A stretch of DNA of 64,000 bases from Branchiostoma belcheri (GCF_001625305.1 NW_017803713.1:1588467-1652466); one strand, 5' to 3'. Counted from the stretch's first letter, positions 22,007-37,000 are shown. The notes: generated by a model from the letters alone, not told the origin. Numbers and translations: made by a program.

Positions 22007-22956
22007 NNNNNNNNNNNNNNNNNNNNNNNNNNNNNNNNNNNNNNNNNNNNNNNNNNNNNNNNNNNNNNNNNNNNNNNNNNNNNNNNNNNNNNNNNNNNNN
22101 NNNNNNNNNNNNNNNNNNNNNNNNNNNNNNNNNNNNNNNNNNNNNNNNNNNNNNNNNNNNNNNNNNNNNNNNNNNNNNNNNNNNNNNNNNNNNNNNNNNN
22201 NNNNNNNNNNNNNNNNNNNNNNNNNNNNNNNNNNNNNNNNNNNNNNNNNNNNNNNNNNNNNNNNNNNNNNNNNNNNNNNNNNNNNNNNNNNNNNNNNNNN
22301 NNNNNNNNNNNNNNNNNNNNNNNNNNNNNNNNNNNNNNNNNNNNNNNNNNNNNNNNNNNNNNNNNNNNNNNNNNNNNNNNNNNNNNNNNNNNNNNNNNNN
22401 NNNNNNNNNNNNNNNNNNNNNNNNNNNNNNNNNNNNNNNNNNNNNNNNNNNNNNNNNNNNNNNNNNNNNNNNNNNNNNNNNNNNNNNNNNNNNNNNNNNN
22501 NNNNNNNNNNNNNNNNNNNNNNNNNNNNNNNNNNNNNNNNNNNNNNNNNNNNNNNNNNNNNNNNNNNNNNNNNNNNNNNNNNNNNNNNNNNNNNNNNNNN
22601 NNNNNNNNNNNNNNNNNNNNNNNNNNNNNNNNNNNNNNNNNNNNNNNNNNNNNNNNNNNNNNNNNNNNNNNNNNNNNNNNNNNNNNNNNNNNNNNNNNNN
22701 NNNNNNNNNNNNNNNNNNNNNNNNNNNNNNNNNNNNNNNNNNNNNNNNNNNNNNNNNNNNNNNNNNNNNNNNNNNNNNNNNNNNNNNNNNNNNNNNNNNN
22801 NNNNNNNNNNNNNNNNNNNNNNNNNNNNNNNNNNNNNNNNNNNNNNNNNNNNNNNNNNNNNNNNNNNNNNNNNNNNNNNNNNNNNNNNNNNNNNNNNNNN
22901 NNNNNNNNNNNNNNNNNNNNNNNNNNNNNNNNNNNNNNNNNNNNNNNNNNNNNNNN
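22007..22956. other. Assembly gap, 950 N
   Basis: A run of unknown bases between the two divergent genes. Open frames across it are artefacts. Confidence 1.
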
Positions 22957-24925
22957 ATTAATAGACAACGCGCGTAGAAAAGAAAACTGATCGAGGACGT
23001 GTAAAAACGTACAACGTAAACGTTCAACGAATGAAACATGAAGATGCATGTACATTTTACTTCAAGCGTTTCTCTAAGCTTTTCCAATTTTGAAAATGAA
23101 AACAAAACCCATCAATCAAGTCATGGAGTTTCACGTATGAGCCAAAACCAGCAATGGTTCAAGTAAAACTTACATATTTACCATAATGTCACTTTTGTTC
23201 ATGCCTGTAGATTGCTCGTTGGCTTCAGCCATGAATTTGCAATAGATATACATGTATTTGACGACATTTTTTTTATTAACTGATTATTCTTATATATCGT
23301 AGGTAAGGTACCTATGGATCATATATTCCGTCGACCGACAACGACCTAAGGCTGGATCACCTGGAGGCGTTCGGATAGCCAATGAGACGAGCCGCATGAC
23401 GATCATGTTCTAATCCGGGCGTAAGTTACACCTCCACCCAATTGCAACTGGGCACTGACAACAACTTAATTGATATATATACTTAGTACGTATAACAGAA
23501 TCCTATCAACAGCAAATTGTCACACAGGTCCACAAAATGCTTATTACATACATCCCAGGATAAATGACACCAATATTACCAACCAGGTGTCCTACTGTAC
23601 ATGTTAATTTTTGCGCTACTGATTCAGCTTAGATCTATGACAGTGCCATTCAAATGAAGGATCGTGGTGGTTTTTATTCCTTCTTCATAAAGCAGAGCGA
23701 CGATTATGTGGTATGGCCAAGTTCTGATCTTTGCAATAAAAAACATAAGTAGATGCAGACAATAGATTTGCCACATACATTTTACAATGACTTCTTGCTG
23801 AACAGATTCCGACGATTTTTCTTTCTCTCCCTTCATTGCATTGCCCAGCCCTGCCCAGTACAACTTTGGAAGTTAACCCTCGTTCAATGATTTATCTCTA
23901 TTCCAAGAAGACATTAAAGTAACGTGCCAAGATCTTCACAGCATCGATTCCGGCACATCCATTGGATCAATAGTGGCTTTTCGCGAGGGCTAGGCAGCTT
24001 TGTGATATTTTCTTTTGATAGGTAACTAGGTTGCCCTTTCCTATGGCGTTAATATCAGACAAAGGTACTGTATTTAAAGATCCTTCCTTATTGCTCCCCA
24101 AAGCATATCTGCGAGGATGCGTTTCGCTACCAGCTAAAAGTCAAATGATACAATCACCCAATCACAGGGCTCAATGTCAGTGCAACTTCCTGTTCCGTGC
24201 TGAAAATAATGGGCATTGAAATGACCGTGTTTTAGAGACAGATGTTCCCCTAGATTTAGGGACAGTCTGTATGACTAGGACCACTCGGAAATACGCGCCG
24301 ATTTTCAACGAGTAGCGAATTCAGATATAGGGTAAGAAAGGCCTACTATACAACCAGCCAAACGTTCGTCTCATTATCCCAGTATTATTTTATCTACCTT
24401 CCATGTTTCTAGTTCAACACTAGGGAATGAAAAAATATGCCGTTGCAAAGTGCGCAATTTTGAACATCAATATTTGCAAAGCTTCATGGTACTTTTTTTA
24501 CGTAGCCTTTTCGTGTCCTTCCAAATTTGGTACAATCATGAAACCGACAATGATAAAACTGGAAAATAAATGCAACACTTGACCAAGACTTGACTTTCCC
24601 TCTTCGCTCACAGTTCAGCTGACTTCAGTCCGCGGAGGAATGCGGATTATACACAGAATCTTCTTAGCCAATCACAGAAGCGCTCTACCCAGATAGCGGA
24701 AACTGATCTGCGAAGGCTGTTACTTCTGGACATTATACCCCCTCAAAAGTACTGGCGTTGTTTGGAACAAAACAGCGATACTTCAAAACAATAATACTTT
24801 ATCAATAATTTAAAACATGTTGCTTTAATTTATGAATTCTCATGCCGTCACTGTATCGTCAGTCGTCACTGTGATCTTTGCCATGAAAAAAGGAAACAAC
24901 ATTATAGGGGAGGACAAAGGCTTAC
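22957..24925. other. Intergenic region upstream of FSTL1
   Basis: No supported gene. CCAAT motifs occur at 24,668-24,672 (AGCCAATCACAG) and near 23,378. GC content rises towards the FSTL1 start. No complete transposon was recognised. Confidence 0.5.
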
Positions 24926-24957
24926 TATAAGAGCCGAAAGTCGTCTGTCAGATATCC
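24926..24957 (+). promoter_or_regulatory. FSTL1: FSTL1 core promoter with TATA-like box
   Basis: TACTATAAGAG places a TATA-like box at 24,926-24,933, about 96 bp before the start codon. Transcription would then begin around 24,950-24,957, near GTCAGATA, giving a 5' UTR of about 65-75 nt. A CCAAT box lies about 255 bp further upstream. The position is predicted, not observed. Confidence 0.5.
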
Positions 24958-25021
24958 TCCGGGAGCACAAATCTGCGCTGGTTGGACGTCTGCTCGGATT
25001 TTCTACACTTTCTCTACCAAA

Positions 25022-25024
25022 ATG
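25022..25024 (+). CDS. FSTL1: FSTL1 exon 1 coding part (start codon only)
   Basis: The exon ends exactly after the start codon: CTACCAAAATG|GTGAGT. Everything before it is 5' UTR. The choice is supported because the next exon begins in phase 0 with a complete signal peptide that has no other upstream ATG. Confidence 0.85.
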
Positions 25025-28000
25025 GTGAGTTTAGAAGTCTTTTTTCTGATAACAGACTGGGCGTACGGGTGGTGTAGCTGTAGATCTGCGTGGTTGGAAG
25101 TAAAAGGCCACGATCCTGTGCGGAATTCGCGTGTTGTTGTTGTTGGCGGGTCGGATGCTGACTTGTTCCCTTGTCCTTACAGAAAGCTGGGGTTGTGTTC
25201 GCCGCAGCGGTGCTGGTGGCGGTCTGTCAGGCGGTAAGTTATGTCCAACAGCGCTTCTGCACCAACTTTTACAATGATTATGCAACTGTTATCTCCTCTT
25301 CATGAGCAGATTCACCCATATGAAATAGATGTTGTGATTAGTAGCGATGATAGGGGTCAGAAAGAGACAGTCCCAAAGGAATATCTCTGGTTCCAAAATC
25401 GCTCAGCCGACACGTACCGGGGAAATCAGAGACCCGAGAAGTGTTTTTGTTTTGTCCCCATTTTCGAAGTCTCCATCTTTTCATGAGGCAAAACAATAAA
25501 ACAAATATTTAATGTCGTTATTTCGTTATTATTGTGATATTTGTGTGTGTCTGGATCATAATGTTCTATTCCATTGATAAAAGGCATTGGATGTGTGAAA
25601 TATAATTTCTTTTCCTCTAGTCTAGACTGTAGGGGAAAATATTTGACGGCCATGGTAACGTTACCAACTTACCATCTCACCATGGCATAATAAAATGATG
25701 ATATGATCATATAATTTGAAAAAAAAAGACTCTTGACGGGATTAATATATGTCCTTGGTATACGTACCAACAGGACAGGAAACTTGGTTGTGGTTGTGTG
25801 CCATTTGCCAGACAAGGAAGAACCTTAATAACGGCAATGCAACATACCTAAAAAGGAATTGGTAGTTCTGGTGCTGACCTGTGATCAACTAGGACTGAGC
25901 AAGGACATTATTTGGACTGAGTTATTACTTCAAGGTTACTCTAATCAAAGTTTGCTGAATATTTTAGATGATTGCTACTATATTTTGTTGTTGGTATTGC
26001 ATGCACTAGTAATGTTAGTAGTACATTTTACTATTGGTTGATTGCATAATTTGAAGGAAAGTGCTCTTTTCTTCTTTGCTCTTTGCTAAAAAGCACATCA
26101 CTCCACCCAATCATTATGCAGAAACCCCTTGCACTTTGCAGGCCCATTATTTCCTGTTCCTGGACACCTAGATCAACAGATGTTAGGCAAAAGCCAAACA
26201 TCACTCATACTTGAGTTAAAGCTTACTGTGAATTTGATAGTGTCTCCTTGGAATGCAGCAGTGTTGGGGCTTAGCCTGCAATGCGTCAAAGGCCTACTCA
26301 AGAAGCTAAGCTGTACAGGAAGGTTAGAGTTGAGTACTAGTAATATGTTGGGTATACTAGTACACCCAGAGGCAGACAAACAGGAAAGGCAGAACAGATG
26401 TGATCCCTCATGGGCGCAAACAATGGGATCTGACTTGTTGCTGATTTGGAGCGCAGTTGGCAAACTCAGCACTAATAGGGAAGCGTATCCACTAGACACC
26501 TCTCCTGCTCTTTCCAGGGAGCTGTTCTATATTTCATCTGTCTCTGTAGTATTGGCAGATTAGTAAATCATTCATCAGTAGAGAGGGAGGAGACTTTCTT
26601 CAGCTGATATATACTGAAGCTAATGAATTACACTGCCAGTGGAACATATCCTGATTAATTGGTGTGCCAGTAAAAGGGTTACTCCTCTGCACATTGCATG
26701 CTGTATCCTGTTATCTGACTTTGAAGATAAGCCGAAAGAAAAATGATTTAAAGACACCCAAAAAATCGTGAAATAATTCAGATTTTCTATCTGCGCCAGT
26801 CAAGTCACTCAATACTATCATTATTATTATCCATACATGTATGTTCGATATGGTATGTCTTAGTTGTTTCAAGGACATTGTTTGAACCGTTCGCACTTCT
26901 GAATATTTTCTTCTGGGCAGAAATATTTATTTGGTGACACAGTTACATATCTCAGTATCATGATAGATGTGTATTGTATACCTCCAGCAGTTTGATTCAT
27001 AAAAAAATGGGTCACATACAGGCTATCTTGTGTTTACATGAGCTGTTTGCTATTCAATCAGAATGTAGATACTGGCGGTCCTTTTCCCATTGACCTTATT
27101 GCAAACAGGCTGCCTTTGCAAACATCCCAAGCTTGGCAAGTATCTGTGAACAATGACGAACAGATCTTGACATATCTAAGTAACAATACAACCAACAGTG
27201 ATATGCTGATTGGAAAAGAAAGCTGTACAAGTTAACCCTTTGTTCAAAATCAAGACTGAGAAGACCAGAGTAGAAAATGGCATGTAAAAATTTCAGGATA
27301 CTCTCTGGTCTGGTATGCTATGGTACATCATGCAATGCCTTTGGTAATAGGTCAAGCGTTGCTTACTGGTGGGTTCCATGGCAAAAGCTATCTATCATCA
27401 GTTGGCCATATTTGGTAGTGAGCCATTCATTCATTCAGCAGAAAGCAACATACATAACTGCCTAAATGAAAGTTAGGTATGTCACTCACAGCACAACATT
27501 GAAAGAGTGGACAAGATTGTTCTTGGGTCAAAGTGCCAGAATAGTAGTACTTGTTTACATGCATGTTCAGTTGGGTGGTGGTCATGAATAAGCAACTGTC
27601 TGAGCACACTGAAGTGAGCAGTAAACTATGCAGACCTCATGTATACATTGTACATTCCTCCCCTATCTGATGGTTGATATAAGAATTGACATCAAGGTTG
27701 AACAAGTATGGAAAAGGGTGTAAATGTTAAAATATTCATGGTTTTGTTTTTACAGTTCCTCTCCACTGTGAAAGCATGATACTACACGTTTCTGTGACAG
27801 TAATGTTTTGACCATGAACACAGCAAAAACTCCCTTCCTATCCAATTATTTAAAAAAAAATGAGTCTGAAAAAGAAATACTAGTAGATAAATTTACAGTA
27901 GTTAGTCGAGTTATCCTTTGGGGTGCTTTCAGCAGCTTGTGGATGCAGGTGTAGATGCAAGAAGAGGCACATGGCATACCATTCACCAACTTTCAAGGTG

Positions 28001-31000
28001 TTGTGCATGTACTTGACTCCTGTACAGCCTCAGTCTGCAAGGGTGGCACTGGCTCCTGGAAAATTTATGTTATGCTGTACGTGTTCTTTGTGCCAAGCAG
28101 GAGATAGACATGGCCAGCAGCAACCACAAGCCTGTGACTGGGGGGTTGATTTGTAACTAATGTAAGGGCAAAGGACAATCGTACTGGTTGAACAATAAAG
28201 GTGCAGAATTTATTAATTTAGTTTGTGATTGGTTAGAAGAAGAGAGTAATTTTCAAGGCAGAAATAGACAAAACGAGATTACAGTTTTGTTGTCAAGAGA
28301 ACAGATTGTGGCGGATATCACTTCTGACTGCTAGAACTTCAAACACGTTAGGTGATTGAAAATCAATGATAAGGTTCTTAGCTGTGTTCGGAACTAATCA
28401 ATAAAAATGGGCTGTAAAGCAATTAGAATTGTGCTGGCATTTCAAGGAAGAATGGCAAGGAGGAAGCCTTAGTTTATGACACCTGCCAATGCATTGTCAT
28501 GAAGTGAAACTGTTATATCCAACCATGTATACCAATTTATTCCTGCTTTATAGAAGAACAATAGTGACATTGAGCTTATGTGTGTGTGAGGCTTCAGTTC
28601 CCTTCGAGTGCAATCATATGTAGATATATAAGGTTGATTTGACTGGGCTGTTAGTTAGGTTTTATCTCAGATTCTCTTGCTGACGGAAAAATAATTGGGG
28701 AAAGCAGCTCTCCAAGAAGACCATACTCCAATCATGGTCTGCTACTGTTAAACTGGGTGGGTAGTTCTCATTTGAATGTAAGTTAAGTTCTTATGTGATT
28801 GCATTTAGGGAGTGAACTGCACTGGCCTATCTAACTCTCCGGTTTTGAAAAGTTCAACTCAAACCCAGCAGTTAAACACTAAATAAGTCGGCCAAATTGG
28901 ATGAAGGTTGTATAATCAGTTGGGTCTGAGGGTGAATGACGGTGTTTGTCCAGGTTTTTTTATAATGAGGATAACCTATCAGTATCATTCAGACTTTTGC
29001 TGGCCTCCCCCCTCCCCCCAAAAAAGAAGGAGATGGTTAGACTTAAAGTTCAGCTGTTGGCCCAGTGGCACAGAGTACTGATTAGATTCTAATCTTACCA
29101 CCAGCACTGCTCTATCATTAACCTATGTGGGGGAATATTGATCTATACTTTTACAAATTGAATGGCCTGATTCGTGGTTAAAGTCTGAAAGGTTGTTACA
29201 AATATATGGGCGACGGCCGCCTTGCTTCTCATTTTAGATCCCGTTCAGACCCGACTTTTAAAAACCGGTTGAAACCGCTAAATAATTAGAGGAGGAAAAC
29301 CCGGCTAAAACCCTTAGCATTCATACCAGACTTTTCATAACCGGTTTTGTAAAAATCCTGTCCGGCCATGACTGCAGTTTGAATAACCGTTCATCACTCT
29401 TCCGATTTTGTCCTTGGCCTTCTTGTATGCCGTCTTCAGGTTCTTTGTCTTACTGTGGCACTGATCCTTTATCTTCGAGAAACCAGGCTTCTCCAACATT
29501 TTTGTTTCGGTAGAGCCCCCCCAAATTTTCGAATTTGGCAACTCCTGTTCTCCAAAAATAAGTATCAGGAGCGTCTCGTCCGCCGACCAGGTTGCGTATG
29601 GTGATTCCATCGCAAATTGAAGAGAAACCGTGGAAAACAAAAACAACCCGATCAAAAACCTTGCAGGTCGCACATGGCCAGGATGCTGACCCCGTGATCC
29701 CGGAATTATGACGCAAAAACCGGTTCAATAAACCCTTAGCGTTCAGACCAGGTTTTTCGATGGAAAAAAAACCTTCAAAAACCACCTCAGATTTAAACCC
29801 CTAAAAAACCAGTTGATTTGCATTCACACACACACAGGTTAAATGAAAACCGGCTTTTGAAAAACCGGTTGAAACCGCTTAATATAAGTTTGGTCTGAAC
29901 AGGGTGTAAGTCAAATGGTCATGGTGTTCATCAATAACAAGAAGTTATATGTAAAGACAAATCTGTGCAATCAAATCTGAAGATTTCTACCCTGTAATAA
30001 AAGAAAAAATCAAATGATGGAGTGGCCTGCATTTTTTCATGATGGAGGTCTATGATTAGTATCATTAATTTTTGCATGGTATTGCCCAACTAGTTAAGGA
30101 GAAGTTTCGGAATGTGGTCCATCTTGCTGCCAAGTACCCTGGGAATAGAACCTGTCCTGCTGCTAAATAATTGTTTTCTACAAATCAATTTGTCACAGCT
30201 GAGAAGGTGGCCACCCAAGGGAGGAACATCCTCCTCAGACCAAGAAATTTTAATGATTTTCTGTCAGTTCAAACATCAATCACTAATCTTACCAGAAATT
30301 TCTTCTCTCATCAAAATCTTACTACTGTGCCATACTGAACTGTGAGTATGGGTACATTTGGGACTGATTAAACCCAAGGGAAATGGCTGGATTGTAATTA
30401 GATTTATTTCTAGAGTACTGTAACTGTGTAATTAATTATAGTGTACTGAACCCAGATATATTCATCTGTTTGCCAGCATGAACAGATCTCTGTCGGCACA
30501 TGAAGGTAATATTCAGGCAACTGTTGTACATGATAATGAAAATTACTCAGCAGTTGCATGTATGCAGACATTTGTCTGAATGGAGTATGCCTTAATTGTA
30601 GTAGCTGCTGCTTATTAATATGTGCACGTGACAAGGCTTTCTGAGAAAGGTAAATTTATCCACCCAGGTCTGTGCAAGGTAGGATTAACATGAAATAAAG
30701 TTGATGTTTCTCCCAGTGGAACCGATGTTTAGGTATCTGTTGCCAAAAGTGCATGTTCTGAGATGCAGATCAGGTGAACACATCAAGCCATGGCTGGGAG
30801 GCATGAGATAATTGCACTATCTTGTGCTGCAGCACTAATGGTTTGTAATTGAGTTATGGTTGGCTGTGCAGAGTCAGCAGTACACAGGCAGACACACAGC
30901 CCCAAACCTATCATTTGGGTTTCTGTAATGTCAGTCACTGAGCACTCCGTCTCATACTAATTTATTTGCTCATTCCACCTTATTTTGCATTTGTGTATGT

Positions 31001-34000
31001 TCCTTGTAGAGATTAAAGACTACAAAGAGAGAGAGTGGGGAAAATGAGTAGAAAGATCGATAATTACGTCCTACTTCACATACTGGGTACTATATCAGGG
31101 ATTCTTGGAGCTCTGTTATTTATGATTCTGGACATACTTGAAAGTTCAACCTAAGGTGTGTATCTTTGGACCTAGTTATGTACAACTCAATAAACTTGTA
31201 CTACTTCTTATACAAGTCAAATTGTCTTAGGTTGCTTAACTTCATGCCTTAAGTTGTTACATGTATATATGTATGAAGTCTATAAACCAAAACACCCTGA
31301 CCTATTTGTAAATTATAGGAGGCTGGAGAGCCTTTGCACTGGTAATTACTAATTATTGCCTAAATCCCACTGTGACAATCACTGCAGTATCCCTTGCTAA
31401 AAAACAGTGGAAACAAGAAATCAGAGATTTCAGATTTCATGAGAGTATTTTGGGGTTTTGTGAAGGTTTTGTAACTTTGTCAATAGGGACTAAGACAGAA
31501 ATCTTGCAGGGTTGAAGGGTTGCTTGTTCAATTCTGGCTTCCTGAGTTCCCCCATGTCAACCTCCAATTCTGGGACCTTCAGGTTTTCCCCATTTTTCGT
31601 GTCTGACCTTTTAACCGCAGATCTTCTACCCAATGGGCCACCCACATACTGTCAAGCTACTTTGCCCAGACAAACATGCACACAATCCCACAGACTAAAC
31701 CACCCAAAACAATACTTCTGTACCAAAAAGTAACAACAGGAGTGCACCTTTTTAACATTGCGACATTTGGGATCAGGCAGTGAAAATGTCTATCATGAAT
31801 CATTTTATGGTCAAGGCACTTCCAGGGAGACCAACAGCTGGGCTAGAGCTTGAAATGTTCCATACTGCCTTGGTTGCTTTCTCTTTGTAACCTGACCTTG
31901 GAACTTTGTGAGCTGACAGTAAATTGGCTTTATGACAAAGGTTGGCTTTGTGACAACTGGGCAGCTTGTTATTTTACACACAAATAGATCTAATTGGCTG
32001 CCTTATGTACATTCTTAGGTGAGGTGAAATGAGGAGCATATACCAAATTAGTAAGGCATTGCTGCTATGTAACTTTATAAGGGAGATATCTGAAACTGTA
32101 TGGAGAAATGTGACCTCAACCCACACAATTAATTCCTTGGGATTCTGAGGTCTTGAGCCTTGACACTCTACAGACAGGGTGGGATGCCATGTCGTTCCTT
32201 CTGCTGGTAGTATGTGCAGTATCCAGTAGAAACAGTCACATTTCTTTTTTCCGCAGAATTTCTAGTGAGACTTTGATAATGGAACCAGTCATCAACAAGG
32301 ACCCATGACAATCTTTCCATCACCGGACAGCTAAATTTTGTACAACACATGCCACAACTGTTCCAAGAATGCTCTCAATTTGCTGTCATATATATACTAT
32401 AGTGAATGTGACTTGGCCTGTACCATGCACATTCCTATCTTTTCCTATTAGTATCAGCTAATTACCTTCAATCTGAATAAATCTTTGCATGTAACATATA
32501 TGCTCTAATTGGTCTCTTCAGGAGAAATTGTTTTATGTGGGATTTTACTGTAAAACGTAACATTGGCATACAGCAATTGGTTGTATGGAAATTTATAGCC
32601 CACTTGAAATAATCTTAAATCCATAAATTGATTCGTTAAGAACCTTTTATTTCCACCTGTAGATAAAAATAAATGCTATTTCCCTGGTTTTGGTTATGGA
32701 TATAAATTGTAATTTGACGCCATTAGTAATGCTGATGTGTAGGTATTGCATTCTGATTTTTCATGAATCTGGCAGATTTAGGTTAGAGTATTACTCATCC
32801 AATCAACCAGTAAGGCTATCTTCCATTTACCCATATAGTGTTTGGGAGGAGAGCATTATTTCCCTTGTTACTGTCAGAAAACCATAACTCTCTGTAGATG
32901 TATGCCATAAGTTCAGATGTGTGACAGTTTTGTAATTGTGATAATAAAACATGAATGTTGAGGTCACCATTTGGGGCAAGCAATGGTGTCTGGTGGTTTA
33001 TACCTGCTCTATCTGTGTAGTGATCTACAACCTTTGACCAAATAGAGAAAGTGGCAAACATACCATTTTTAGTGGAGCCAATAATTTTTCTATTGCTCTA
33101 TGAAAGTTTGTGCCGGTGAGGTCTCTCTAGTTTTAGAAATTGGAATGAACAAGGTAGCTGAGACATCTTGAAAACCTGGAGAACAAAGATAACAGATTCA
33201 ATGGTTGAATAATTCCGCCATGAGAAAATCAGGAAAGGCAACAATGTTATTATTGTACCTTTGCATTTTCTCATCACTGGTATTGTGTGTTTCCCAATAC
33301 CTGTTGTTCCTTCTATGTGGAAGTCTCCCAGAAACTTTTGTGAGAATTACAGTGCACATACAATTACCATGCATGTATAATGGCGCCAGGAACAACTGTA
33401 GGTATAATGTACTGTGGGAATAAGTGGGACACAACAATGACTAACTGACCCGCAGGGCCCCTTCATTCATCAGTATCCATGCATTGATGTGCAGGATGCC
33501 CGGCTTATTATATCTGGAGGGCTAGTGAAGCATGTGTAATGCCTGGTGGTGCATCTCATTCTGATCGGATTTTTGCCCTTATGGGACTTTGCTCTGAGAC
33601 AAGAATTGCACAAAGGTGGGCTTGCCTCTACGTTTGTTATAGGCCAGGTGCTTTGTGCCTGGAAATGCTGCTTACAATGCATGTCATTAAATAACACAAG
33701 TATCACCTCTACCGTATGATTTATATCAGTTCTTGGTAGGTAGGTTTTTAAGCATGTGTCTCTGCAGTTAAAGTTGTATATCCTAAGAAAATAAATGTAG
33801 CCATGCTTTTATGTGATCATAAATTCTTGTCCTTAGGACATTTACATTAACTTTGTGTGTCATATAAGAATTGCTCTGTAAATCTTTGTTATTGTTGGGA
33901 TAGATCATATTCTACGGCAGGTCAGAACTGCTAAATGTGATGTGCTTTTCATTTTCTCATCAGACACCAGCAATATTATATATAAACAAGGGAAATCGTA

Positions 34001-37000
34001 GATTTCAAACCTCCGGGTTTTTTTTTCTATTGGTTTAGGTTATTTGTTTGTGTGTAGTATGAAAGTTATGTGCGTAATATGTTTGTATGCCGGTTTGATG
34101 GCTACTGACGGTTGGTTCGGTATGGACTGTTGATTAACGCAGTGTTCGAAATACTTTTTTGAGCAAAGTAGCACAGTGTGCTACCTAGGGCAAAAACTAG
34201 GTAGCGCAGCAGAATTTTAGGTAGCGCCACGCCCCCCCCCCATTTGTCAAATTCTATGCACGTGTCGCAATACTATATTTCTTCCAATCATAGAGGTATA
34301 ATGCCTCCATGCTCTAATAAAGTTACTATTTTTGAGGTTTCAACTCTGAAGTAGGAGCTCTGGGTCGAAGCCAAATTACGGGTGCGTGATTTATTCTGGT
34401 TTTCTACTGAGAAAAATCGGGACAGTATTTGCGCCGGGCAGCCGGCCATGTACGCGAAATGGTACGCCCAGTATAGCAGCGATCTATTCATGTTTTATGT
34501 TTACAATTGTGCAAATTTTTTTTACAGAAATTTGATCACATATGCTTAAAAATATTGTTATACTGATGTTAAAAAATATTTTAAGACACTGAATCGCTGG
34601 CTGTGATGTGCAGCAGTGTACGTACGCCGCGTAGCGTGCCAGACATTTTTTTTTTGCCGTGCAAGCCTATAGAATGCCCCACTTGCGACATAAATTTCTG
34701 AGGCTTATCGTGCGCATCGTGCGTATCCACAATTATTCCCATCGTAAACATAGTCACTGGGATCTGAAATGCATACATACAGGATAATTTCCCTTCTTCA
34801 GCGGGAGTTTTGTTTATGTTTTGATCGTACACGTCAAACTGCCACGCTGGTCTACGCTGCGCGCTGGTCTCGGCTGCACTTCCGGGTTCCATAAATCGAC
34901 ACCATAAATCGACAAAGAAACAAATATTTCCCCCCAAATTTATATTAATTGTGCACTTTTTCACTAGATGTGGCTATGCAGTCCTGGAAAACAGCGTTTA
35001 GTGCATATTTTCAAACAGAACTAGAGTTCCCCGATCTCATACCTTCGCCAAATGATGTTAATCTTTATGACTGACAAAGTTTAGATTAGATTATTCCCCC
35101 TGATTTAAGAAATAGGAACCTAATTTTCATTATATCATTTTATCATAATCTCAACCAAAAGACAGTCTTATATTAACAAAGAATGCATTCTAGCATTTCC
35201 TAATAAATTATGCAAATGAGGTCCTGATTTGAATAAATTATGTTTAATGATGTTCACCTCAATTTAACTTTCAAATACCACAAGTATGAAATTCCAGGCA
35301 GTTATCATTACATAATTATAAAATATTCTTATTAATTATGCAAATTAAGTCATTATTAACATAATCAACATCTTCCTGTGTTTCTCTCGTTGTCAATTAC
35401 CAATGTCACAAGCTTCAATTGTCCTATCATGGAATGCAGCTGATTTATAGAATTTCCCTATCATGGAATGCAGCTGATTTATAGAATTTCCCCATAAATT
35501 ATTCAAATTACATCCATATTTACATAATTGTCACATAATTATATTAAGCATCACGTAAGCTACCTACATACCAAAAATCACGACGATCTGTCAACCGGTT
35601 CTTGAGTTATCCCCTTTTGAATATTTTCAAGAATTCATCCCTGCAGTTCCAGAGCAAGCCGCTAGGGGGCCTAAACTCACGTCACTTCTTTCCCAGCACA
35701 AGAGCTACCTACCATCTAAATTTCATCACCATAGCATGTCTACATCATGAGATATCAAAACCGGAAGTTCAGCTGCAGTACCATAACAAGCCGCTAGGGG
35801 GTCCAAAATCTAATCATATTGAGGTCTCATCAAGACCTACCCACCTACCAAGTATCAAGACAATCCATCAAGGCCTCCTCAAGTTATCGTGTTTACAGAC
35901 AGACAGACACACACACACACACACACATACACGAACGCCCCTGAAAACATAACCTTCTTGGCGAAGGTAAAAATCGCGTCCCCGCGCCCTTCATGTTGCC
36001 GCCCGGCGATCTCAGCTGAAGCGAACAACCAATCAGAGACGCGTAACGCGGATACGTCATGCAAGGTTTGCATACCGCCCGCCCACCGCTTCTGCTGGCT
36101 GCTGCCATGCTAGCTACGCGCCGTACTTGAAATAAATTGACGTGTATCGCCGTATTTCTGGAAATAAATGCCGCGACACGAAGATCTAGCGCTGACTCGG
36201 CTTGCACCCAGCGTTCAGCGTCACCCGCGCCATTACCCCCGCCGTCATCCCGCGCCGTCATTGCTGCGCCGTCACCCAACGTTTTTATCGGAATCAGACA
36301 CCCCTCTGTTTGACCCCTTTTGAATGGTATAGCCCAAAACTGCAACCTCCCCATTCCTTAACAACATGGTAAATTCCATTTTCAGCATGGCGGGGGTGTC
36401 CGGAGCACTTAAAAACCTTTTATTTCCACGCCCATAAGCACATATACAATTAAACAAAAACGTTCTGCATCATCTGCAGCCCAACAGCAATACGTATACC
36501 GAACAACAGACCAATCCGTCCAGCCGATCGCGAGAAACAGCTGCTGACAGAAATGTTTCGAACAATAGTAAAACCTCCTCGCGGAAGGATATCTCCTTCC
36601 CCGGAGGTAATGATGTCATTTGTGTTTGAGTCGTAAGATCCAGTTTCAATACTCAAAACAGGAAAACTTGTTATTGATGTTCTTTTGGGATATAGGGCTA
36701 TAAAGTTTTATTGTATTTAAAAAAACTCATTTTATAGAAAAAAGATCAATATAGGATAAAGAAGCTCAGAATGTACAATTTCTTTGGCAGCAGATGTCCT
36801 GAATAGGGTTCGATTTTCCCTAGTCCTGTTTTCCCAACGTCAACAAAGTACCACAATACTATCCCCCAGTGTGTGCTGTCACAACAGGCAGATGGAAGTC
36901 TGACCCTTGTACAGCCAAGCCGCAGTTAGAACTTTGTAGTGCCTTTAGNNNNNNNNNNNNNNNNNNNNATCACCATCATTTTGGTGCCCCCAGGCTCTGG

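Noticed and set aside
21914..23105. Several frames of over 300 codons
   Set aside because: They consist almost wholly of the 950-N gap.
26129..26563. 144-codon plus-strand frame in FSTL1 intron 2
   Set aside because: No domain, signal peptide or splice context; the opposite strand is open as well, so composition explains it.
35893..36354. 153-codon minus-strand frame
   Set aside because: It runs through a CA microsatellite and a CpG-rich block; the length reflects base composition.
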